Shown here piece after piece: positions 12,769-29,404 of a DNA stretch of 64,000 nt. The first letter of the stretch is position 1. The number at the start of each line of letters is the position of its first letter. The position numbers and the translations under genes were made by a program. The notes below the pieces were generated by a model that saw only the letters and a program-made list of their open reading frames with translations, ran no database searches and was not told the origin of the DNA. Source of the DNA: Paraspadella gotoi (taxonomy: Eukaryota; Chaetognatha); assembly GCA_051294375.1 (NCBI GenBank), contig CM119266.1, positions 3,228,030-3,292,029 on the forward strand, given 5' to 3'.

Positions 12769-13402
12769 TTTGCCATTGGCACTTTTACCGAGAAACCTCC
12801 CAAACTCGAAATAATANNNNNNNNNNNNNNNNNNNNNNNNNNNNNNNNNNNNNNNNNNNNNNNNNNNNNNNNNNNNNNNNNNNNNNNNNNNNNNNNNNNT
12901 CTTTGGTTACAAAGCAGACGTTTTTAGTCAATGTGGAAGGGACATGTTACCGGTTACTTTAATTGCCTTTTTACCTCGTCGGTGCCAGGGTGTTCACTAT
13001 CTACAAATAAATATCTGCGTCTACAATTAATAAATTCTTTTTGAAATCTGCAAAAAATATTTGAAAAAAAAAATCACATGTGTGTATAAAAAATAATTAA
13101 ATTGATTACTAGGTAAATGAATAAATCAAATATGCTTAATAATTTTGTAGTTAGAAGCGAGAATTTAACATAGCGTAAAGTTAACAAACGTTGTCAGAGA
13201 TCTAAGTCAGAACTAACATTGAAATAAACGTACAATCGTACATAATAAGAATTAATCAATGAAATCAAGCTCCATCAACCCAGTCAATAAGAAATCCCCG
13301 ATTTTTGTTTTTCTTTACTTTTATTTCTGAGTTTAGCCGCCAAACGCCGCCACCGGTCACTGCTAGTCTGCTACTGTTCTCTCTTTTGCATAAATCAACA
13401 CA

Positions 13403-13446
13403 ATGGAAGCGTCGAATCCTAAGAGGGGCTTCGCCTCCAGCATCAG
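13403..13446 (+). CDS. Candidate first coding exon of an unidentified gene
   Basis: ATG in a good context (AACACAATGG) opens a 14-codon frame, MEASNPKRGFASSI, that ends in a consensus donor CAG|GTAAGG. The intron that would follow runs into (GA)n and a gap at 13507, so no second exon can be traced. The product is not recognised. It may equally be a chance ATG plus donor. Confidence 0.25.
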
Positions 13447-13472
13447 GTAAGGAGTGCGTGATGCGAGTAAGT

Positions 13473-13506
<34 letters not shown>

Positions 13507-14364
13507 NNNNNNNNNNNNNNNNNNNNNNNNNNNNNNNNNNNNNNNNNNNNNNNNNNNNNNNNNNNNNNNNNNNNNNNNNNNNNNNNNNNNNNNNNNNNNN
13601 NNNNNNNNNNNNNNNNNNNNNNNNNNNNNNNNNNNNNNNNNNNNNNNNNNNNNNNNNNNNNNNNNNNNNNNNNACAAAAAAAAACCCAGCAAAAACCAAA
13701 CTCGGACCAGAGAACCTTATATTTACTACTCAAGTCGACATCTGTTCCTTTTTTTCCTTTTCTCCATTTTTGCTTTCGGTTTTCTTTTTTTTTTGGGGGG
13801 GGTCACTTAAAAAAAAGAGGATAAATAAAAGAAATAAATAAACCCACTTCGTCTTCCAAGGCGCCCTCTAGTCGTGTGCGCAACTTTCCGATTTCCAGAT
13901 GGCGTTTTTCCCGCGGCGAGATTTTTTTTTATTGACCCACCTCATGGATCCCAACGCCATCTCTTTCGCTCCAGAATGCCTCTTTTTCTCCCTGTGGTAC
14001 TTTAGTTTTTTTTTAAGGTTGACATTGACTTGACGTGACATGCTTCGACATGACGGCCTTCATTTTTTTTTCTCCCTTGTTTTTCTCGTTCCGCTTCTGT
14101 CATTAACGGTTAAAAATGATTTTGACTTAACCGTTAATAAATATATTTTAACGGTTAATTTCGGTTAATTTTCAATTTCATTGATTTTGATTTCCTGGCT
14201 AAAATCTTTTGTTTTTCTCTTTCCGCTTCTGTCAGTTTTAACGGTTTAGTGAAGTTTCAAAAATTTTAACGGTTAACGGATGTCTAGTTATAATATAATG
14301 TTCATATAAAATTGGGTTCATTTAGTTAATGCTTTACAGATATAAGTATTCAACCTTAATGCTT

Positions 14365-14365
<1 letters not shown>

Positions 14366-14408
<43 letters not shown>
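14366..14408. repeat. (TA)n microsatellite
   Basis: About 40 bp of alternating TA. The preceding 14100-14280 carries several copies of TTAACGGTTAA, a short palindrome, in AT-rich DNA. Confidence 0.95.
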
Positions 14409-14410
<2 letters not shown>

Positions 14411-14556
14411 TTAAAATTGTGATAACACCTGATCATCTGAAAAAACCGAGCACATAATAAAGCGGCACGACTCCTTGCTTTTTCTTCAATATCTTTTTAC
14501 GCAGCTCGGTCCCTTTCTACCCTAACTTCACCCCCCAGAGGTCAGTTCTCCCTCCC

Positions 14557-14568
14557 CCCCCGCCGCCT

Positions 14569-14608
<40 letters not shown>

Positions 14609-14613
14609 TGCTG
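14557..14613. repeat. (CCG)n microsatellite
   Basis: A ~55-bp CCG run in otherwise AT-rich DNA. No associated coding exon is recognisable. Confidence 0.95.
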
Positions 14614-14810
14614 CCCCCTAGACCCCATAGTTCCAAAGTCAATAGTTTCGTCCGCTGATCTCATTCACTCGGCGACCTCGTGTGAGTCTTTTTCACTTCG
14701 CCGCCGATGGTGAAGCGTGAATCATTCTCACTGGAGTTGAGACTCGTGAGAGTTATGGGAGGGGGTTAGCGGAGAAGAGGGGGGGAAAAGGTTATTGGGG
14801 TAAGAAAAAA

Positions 14811-15462
14811 TTGACATACCTAAATTGACATACCTAAATTGACATACNNNNNNNNNNNNNNNNNNNNNNNNNNNNNNNNNNNNNNNNNNNNNNNNNNNNN
14901 NNNNNNNNNNNNNNNNNNNNNNNNNNNNNNNNNNNNNNNNNNNNNNNNNNNNNNNNNNNNNNNNNNNNNNNNNNNNNNNNNNNNNNNNNNNNNNNNNNNN
15001 NNNNNNNNNNNNNNNNNNNNNNNNNNNNNNNNNNNNNNNNNNNNNNNNNNNNNNNNNNNNNNNNNNNNNNNNNNNNNNNNNNNNNNNNNNNNNNNNNNNN
15101 NNNNNNNNNNNNNNNNNNNNNNNNNNNNNNNNNNNNNNNNNNNNNNNNNNNNNNNNNNNNNNNNNNNNNNNNNNNNNNNNNNNNNNNNNNNNNNNNNNNN
15201 NNNNNNNNNNNNNNNNNNNNNNNNNNNNNNNNNNNNNNNNNNNNNNNNNNNNNNNNNNNNNNNNNNNNNNNNNNNNNNNNNNNNNNNNNNNNNNNNNNNN
15301 NNNNNNNNNNNNNNNNNNNNNNNNNNNNNNNNNNNNNNNNNNNNNNNNNNNNNNNNNNNNNNAAATTGACATACCTAAATTGACATGCCTAAATTGACAT
15401 ACTTAAATTGACATAGCTAAATTGACATACCTAAATTGACATACCTAAATTGACATACCTAA
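14811..15462 (+). repeat. 14-bp tandem repeat broken by a 515-bp gap
   Basis: Copies of CTAAATTGACATAC run into the gap at 14848 and resume after 15362, continuing to about 15460. The gap is almost certainly more of the same array. Confidence 0.93.
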
Positions 15463-17040
15463 AGCCCAAAAACCAGAAGGAATATGCAAAAGAATTATCG
15501 TTTGGTCATACAAGATATGGACAAAAATGGGGCCAAATGCAAAACGGGGAAAGTCGGAAGGAAAATAAAATTATAGGAAAATAAAGATAATTATTTTATT
15601 AAAAATGGGAAAGAAAAATGAAAAACTAAAAATGGAGAAATTAAGAGATAATTTATAAAGAAAACATAAAATAAGAGGGAACGTTAGCAAAAGTTATGGC
15701 TGTTTCAATAAACGAAAGTCGATATCATCTCGCTTAGTACCTGACCCAAAATCTTACCCTCACGGCCTTAGACTCAGAGCCTTACCCTCTCGGCTTCACC
15801 CAAACCCAATGACTCCGTCGTTCACTCACCCTTCTCTTCTTTTCTTCTTCCTCCTCTCGACAACCAAAGCGTCACGGCTGCAACGACGAAATCTCCTTCT
15901 TTATTTCTTTCGATCCGAAAGTTGACTCGATAAAATGAATTAAGGAAAAACTTTTCTCCTCCACTCAGGGGGGGAACAGGAAAGAAAAAAAGTGAAAAGA
16001 AACGATTTTTTTTTCTCTCGTCAAAACATCAAAAGAAGGAAAAGGAAATCGACGACAAAAAAAAAGAAAAAATGAGAAAAAATAAAGAAAAACAAATGAT
16101 AACAAATTAGGAAAAAAGAAAAGCAAAACGAAGAGCAAAACGAGGAGGAAGGAAATAAAAACGAACGGGAAAAAACAAATAAAAAAAAACGAATTGGAAG
16201 AAGAAAAAAATATTTTTTTGGATTAAAAAAAAAGAGAAATATCTGGAAAACGAAAATTGTATTGGGAGACATTTTGAGAAAATAATATTTGGGGGAAAAG
16301 GAGGAAAGGAGGAAAGGAGGAAAGGAGAAAAGGGAGGAATGATAAGAGGGGATGAAGAGAAAGGAAAGGGGAAAGAGAAACAAGGGCAGAAGAAAAGAGA
16401 GGTGGAATATGGAAGATAAAAGGCATTGGCTTATATAGGATAGACGGGGTGAGAAAGTAGACAAAAATGCAGCCTGAGACGAAGATTGAGAGAGAAAGCG
16501 AGAGAGAGAGAGCGAGAGAGAGAGAAAGAAAGAGAGAGAGAGAGAGAAACTACTTTTTTATTTTCGAATTCGTGTCGAGAATTTAAATTCGTTTTTCTTT
16601 TCTTTTCTTTTCTTTCTTCTTTTTTCATCTTATTTCCGTCATCTTTCGAGCAAATCACCTTTTTCCCTCTTTTCCTCTCCTTTTCCTTTCCCCCTTGTTC
16701 TCTTTTCCTTTCCTCCCTTTTTCTCTTTTCCTTTCCTCCCTTTTTCTCTTTTACTCCCTCTTCCCCTCTTTATCTTCTCCTATCTTGTTTTTTCATCTTC
16801 TCTCTTTTCCTTTTCCCTTTCTTTTCATCTTTCCTTTTCCTCCCTTTTTCTTCTGTTTCCTTTCATCCTTGTCACTATTTTTTTTTCTTTTCTCTTTTTT
16901 TCCTCCCTCCCGATTTTCTTGTTTTCATTTCTCTCCAGTTTCTCAAACGTTTAACTCCAACGAACCAAAATTAAACACGCATGTTTATCGATGAATTTAA
17001 CATTAAAAAAAATATCGTTTTTCAACACAGTGAATCGTTA
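15463..17040. other. Intergenic purine/pyrimidine-rich DNA
   Basis: GAAA/GGAAA-rich sequence with (GA)n at 16480-16550, then CTTTT/CCTTTT-rich sequence to 16930. Long open frames here are compositional. No exon with splice signals and a protein-like product was found before 17133. Confidence 0.6.
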
Positions 17041-17055
17041 ACACCCGCAACCTTC

Positions 17056-17100
17056 TCCACGCCCACAATCCAATTGTCTCCACGCCCACTATCCACGTCA
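17056..17100 (+). promoter_or_regulatory. Proximal control sites of the glutamate receptor gene
   Basis: Two copies of CCACGCCCAC (17057-17066 and 17080-17089, 23 bp apart), matching the GTGGGCGTGG type of KLF/Egr zinc-finger site on the other strand. A CCAAT (17070-17074) lies between them and an ACGTCA CRE half-site follows at 17095. All lie within 80 bp of the proposed ATG at 17133. Function is inferred from position and motif only. Confidence 0.35.
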
Positions 17101-17132
17101 GCACTTAAGAACTGAATGGGACCCAAAACAAA

Positions 17133-25569
<8,437 letters not shown>

Positions 25570-25574
25570 GGGGG

Positions 25575-25575
<1 letters not shown>

Positions 25576-25618
<43 letters not shown>

Positions 25619-25645
25619 CATTGATCAATGTCAATAATAAATAAA
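25576..25645 (+). terminator. Receptor 3' UTR with (GA)n and polyadenylation signals
   Basis: A ~36-bp GA run starts 7 bp after the stop codon. Overlapping AATAAA hexamers follow at 25636-25641 and 25640-25645. A further AATAAA lies near 25735. These are the first canonical poly(A) signals downstream of the receptor stop. Confidence 0.5.
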
Positions 25646-26164
25646 AATAACTTTTACTTCCAGAGTTCGATGTAAATTACTACACTTTGAAATTGTAGAT
25701 AGGTTTTTCGATTATTTACGTCTCCTATGTATGAATAAAATCCTTGGTTATTTAAAGTATTTACAATTTACAATAACTTTGTTCGCAGTGAAAGAATTTT
25801 ATTTTGATCTTGAAAAAGTTAAATCTACTGTACTAACAAGATCAACCGCAGAATCAGTTTAATGAACTTTTTTTGATTTGTCAATCGGCATAATTTAATT
25901 CGGTTGAAGGCTGTGGTTTATGTGGTAAATTAACTCGCAGTAAACCGTGAAACGAGGAAAGGGAAATAAAATTGTAATTCATAATTAGTATCATTCGACA
26001 AAGAGTACATAGTATCATTATAGTAACCCAGCGAAGATCCCCCTCGCTCCGACCAATCCCCCGTCTACTATCACATCTCAATATCGACCAATCAGCGAAC
26101 TCTCTATGAACCTCACTCTTCTTCATTCTCTCCATCTTCCGGTTCTCACAACCTCGATCTCTAC

Positions 26165-26270
26165 CCCCGAAAGACGCACTCATGGGGTAAGTCTTCCCGT
26201 CCGTCCCTGGCACATAAATCATCGGGCATATTGGCGTTCAGGCGGGCATTTCGGCCTGTCTGGCCTTCCT
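26165..26270 (-). pseudogene. Degenerate third Kazal domain
   Basis: Just past the stop of the Kazal gene, on the same strand, the sequence resembles its second Kazal domain (CP..Y.P..DG.TY..ECVF). One frame gives ICPMIYVPGTDGKTYP; the ECVF expected next appears only after a shift into another frame (HECVFRG, then stop). The usual Val-Cys before the DG is missing. This looks like a third domain broken by small deletions, or a real exon damaged by sequencing errors. Confidence 0.45.
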
Positions 26271-26273
26271 GAC

Positions 26274-27049
26274 CTAAACACGTCTCTTTCGCCCGAATAC
26301 CTGCTCACAGGGACCCTCCCACAAGATCTTCATCGACCCGCCGCAATTTTCAGACTTGAAGACGCATTCGTTCAAGTAGGTCGTCCCGTCGGAGGCGCAA
26401 ACTGGGCTGTAGACGCCCGGACATTCTCCCGGGCAATCCGCGGACGGTAGGGTGCGCTTGTTGTCTCCGCCTTTGTCGCACCGACCGTAGTGAACCATCG
26501 TGATGTCTTGGCCCTTCTCGCAAGCGGCCATCCGCAGCGTACAAGGATTTCCGTAGCTGACGCCGTCGGAGCCGCAAACCTCGAACAGGATCCGGGAGCA
26601 GCCGAAAGGGCACGGCTCCGGTTTGGGTTCGGATCGGGCGCCGGGTGGAGAGGCCAAAGAGGAGGAGAGGAAGAGGAGGAGAAAAGCGAGGGAGGACTGG
26701 AAGGTGAATAATTAAATGTTAAAATATTTATAATATATACATAAAGTTAATTTAGAAAATTTATGGCTAAATTATACTTTCGCAGACTGGGCTTTTGGTA
26801 TATTTTGAAAAACTACTTAAAAATATTTATTTAAAAAAAAATAATAAATAAAAATAATTACCTAATTAGTAATTACCCTAACCCTTTTTAACCCTAACCA
26901 CCCCTAACCCCGGTCGGCGAAAGTAGAATTAACCCTCAATGACTTTCCCATGGACTGAGCAAACTGATGCTTTGAATGCCCCTCTTCCTTCATGCAAGAT
27001 AAAAAAATAATTAGCCTAAGAAATAAGAATTGTTAGTACTTGCCTGCAT
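26274..27049 (-). CDS. Secreted two-domain Kazal serine-protease inhibitor
   Basis: Predicted 142-aa secreted inhibitor of serine proteases. Exon 1 is 27049-27044 (ATG CAG only). Exon 2 is 26696-26274. Residues 1 to ~19 form a signal peptide with a poly-Leu/Ser core (MQSSLAFLLLFLSSSLA). Two Kazal domains follow, each with six Cys and the non-classical short C-x3-C start. Domain 1 is CPFGCSRILFEVCGSDG..C..C..GRC and domain 2 is CPGECPGVYSPVCASDG..NEC..C..GPC. By the ovomucoid rule (second residue after Cys2) P1 is Arg in domain 1, favouring trypsin-like targets, and Gly in domain 2. The intron has a GC-AG border (CAG|GCAAGT), which keeps phase 0. The end EQVFGRKRRV is odd: it could be real, or a read-through of a donor at GAGCAG|GTATTC. 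Confidence 0.88.
26870..26912. other. CCCTAA-like stretch in the Kazal intron
   Basis: ACCCTAACCC, AACCCTAACCACCCCTAACC: a short, irregular run resembling telomeric or GC-skewed repeats inside the intron. It is too short and impure to be a telomere. Confidence 0.5.
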
Positions 27050-27094
27050 TTTTTTTCAATTCCCGTTAATTTCCCCAGCAAAAACAAAAGGGAA

Positions 27095-27175
27095 AACTGA
27101 TCAGTTCCGATGAGGGACAGGCTTTTAAATCTGACATTGAAGCGACAACGACAACTTGTAAACTCGGCCAATCAT
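27095..27175 (-). promoter_or_regulatory. Core promoter of the Kazal gene
   Basis: On the minus strand, TTTAAAAG (27129-27122) lies 31 bp upstream of the A of TCAGTT (27100-27095), the arthropod initiator form. An ATTGG (reverse CCAAT) lies further upstream near 27168. The inferred start at ~27098 gives a ~50-nt 5' UTR before the ATG at 27049. TCAGTT sits inside the palindrome AACTGATCAGTT. Spacing is canonical; use of the site is inferred. Confidence 0.6.
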
Positions 27176-27199
27176 CACTGATATGTCAACCAGACAGGC

Positions 27200-27888
27200 G
27201 ATTATTAGATTAAGATGAGATTACATATTTTTACTGGATTTATAGCTGGAGTTATACTGGGGATTTTGACAGTTGGATTTTCGGGCAAATACGGGTTGAG
27301 AAAAATCTGTAATAAAGGAGATATGTCGCTCCGCGCTTAGAAAAAAATCCGAAAGAAAGAAGCCGTTTCTGATAATTTTGGTTCCTAGCAATTTTTGCAC
27401 CAGTAACGCAGTAAATATTACAAAACCATGGATGATTTCTGAAACTGCAGTGTTAGGGCTATCCTACGCAGCCGGAACAAAGAAAATCATAAAGGTTTTT
27501 GTGAAATATTATGCCTCGCCTCCTACATTTTAACCTCTTTTTCTCTCTCTCTCTCTCGTTTACGTTTTTGGTTCTATCCGAGTCGTAATATTCATAATTC
27601 AACTCGATATTCAGCAAAAGATTCAAGTATTCATGTAGAAAAGATCCTTCGTTACTCTACAAGGAACGGGCGACGTCTAGAACGCGCGACTACGCGAGCG
27701 TGTAGGAGAAACACCTTCAGTTTTAACTAAATACTGAAAATAAACACGGTGCTTAGTCTGATTTCCTTTTGAATTTTTTTTATTTTGCGGCATTTACTGC
27801 ACAAGTCAAATATACAGCGGTCATGCATTGATTCCGATTGTTAGGCTTAGCCTATCTTTCAAGCACAACAAAAATGAATTGTTCTGAT
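27200..27888. other. Intergenic, no gene seen
   Basis: AT-rich sequence between the Kazal promoter and the 0.63-kb repeat, with a short CT run at 27543-27558. No open frame with domain content was found. Confidence 0.6.
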
Positions 27889-29154
27889 CTATATTTGATT
27901 TCCCTTTTGGTGAGGTCGAATCTCCTGCGATGATAGTAAGAAAATATAAATTAAGAAAAAAGTGGATTAATTAATAATTTGTTTCCTACTGTTTTTGCCA
28001 AACATGCTTTTTAAAATTATAAAATAAAGATTAGTTAATGAAATTACAATGTCTTAGGTAAACTTCGTTGCCCGAACAAAGAAAATTCATTGATATCATA
28101 GTCTCAATATGGAACCTTTGATATAGCTACATTCATTAGCTATAATAATTTTTTATTAAGAAAATCACTAATCTTTTAATAACACGCTAATGGGCTATAT
28201 GCAAAGGCTTTAATTTGCGCCTGAAGATGACCAGTCTTTTAGCCCTAAAGCTTAATAGCAAAAAGTGAAAAGAAATAAACTAAAAAATGTTTAAAAGGTA
28301 AAAGCCTGTTCACGATCGACTTTGAATTTTGATTCTACTCAATTTTAACATTTTCGCTACGCTTTAATGTTTAGTGTACCTTTGATATTCGTTAAGTGAT
28401 TTAATATTAAAATTCTGCAAAGTAAGACTAAATTAAAGGCTTAAATCATATTTAAATTTTAATTTCAATTTTGAATGATTTTAACTTTTCCGAATTTAAG
28501 AANNNNNNNNNNTTGATTTAAATTTAATTTCCCTTTTGGTGAGGTTTAGTCTCCAGCGATGATATTAAGAAATAATAGCAATTAATCCACTTTTCTTAAA
28601 ATTTATCACAATTCTTTTACTGTTTTAGCAAAATTGCAAAATTCATTGATATCGTAGTTTCAATATGGAGCCTTGAAATACCTCATTTTTTTATAATTTA
28701 CCCCTTTGATAAAGGCATTGTATTATATTAAAAAATGAGCACCAGTTTAACCATACAGCTACATGCATTAGCGTGTTATTAAAAGACTAGGTTTTTTAAT
28801 AATTGTTTATATTAATAGCTAATGGGCAATATGCAAAAGTTCTAATTTGCATCTGAAAATGACCCGTTTAAAAATCTGATAGTCTTTTAGCCCTAAAGCC
28901 CAAATAATAAAAATTGAAAAGAAATAAACCTTACTTAAAAATGTTCAAAGGTACAAGCCTGTTTACGACAATAGTCGAATTTTGATTCTACTCAATTTTA
29001 ATGCTTAGTGTACCTTTGATGTTCGTCAAGTGATTTAATTATATTAAAATTCTGCAAAATATTTAAATATTTAAATATTTAAATTTTTAATTTCAATTAT
29101 GAATGATTTAAACCTTTCCGAATTTAAGAAAAAATAGAAATTTTGAATCGGGTT
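27889..29154 (+). repeat. Tandem duplication of a ~0.63-kb repeat
   Basis: Copy 1 (~27889-28502) and copy 2 (~28513-29150) share ordered blocks: TTTCCCTTTTGGTGAGG, GCGATGATA, TCATTGATATC, CAATATGGA, GCTAATGGGC, GTCTTTTAGCCCTAAAGC, AAGCCTGTT and CCGAATTTAAGAA. Differences are substitutions as well as indels, so the duplication is old. A weak relative of the first blocks is near 58432-58470. A further copy may lie in the gap from 29155. AT-rich, no coding frame. Confidence 0.8.
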
Positions 29155-29404
29155 NNNNNNNNNNNNNNNNNNNNNNNNNNNNNNNNNNNNNNNNNNNNNN
29201 NNNNNNNNNNNNNNNNNNNNNNNNNNNNNNNNNNNNNNNNNNNNNNNNNNNNNNNNNNNNNNNNNNNNNNNNNNNNNNNNNNNNNNNNNNNNNNNNNNNN
29301 NNNNNNNNNNNNNNNNNNNNNNNNNNNNNNNNNNNNNNNNNNNNNNNNNNNNNNNNNNNNNNNNNNNNNNNNNCAATAACACGGATTCTTCAACTTGGAT
29401 CACT

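Noticed and set aside
16486-16974. 162-codon Phe/Leu/Ser-rich frame just upstream of the receptor
   Set aside because: CTTTT-type low complexity starting in (GA)n. It does not resemble an amino-terminal receptor domain.
26870-26912. Interstitial telomere
   Set aside because: Only a few irregular CCCTAA-like units, inside an intron; arthropod telomeres are usually TTAGG-type.
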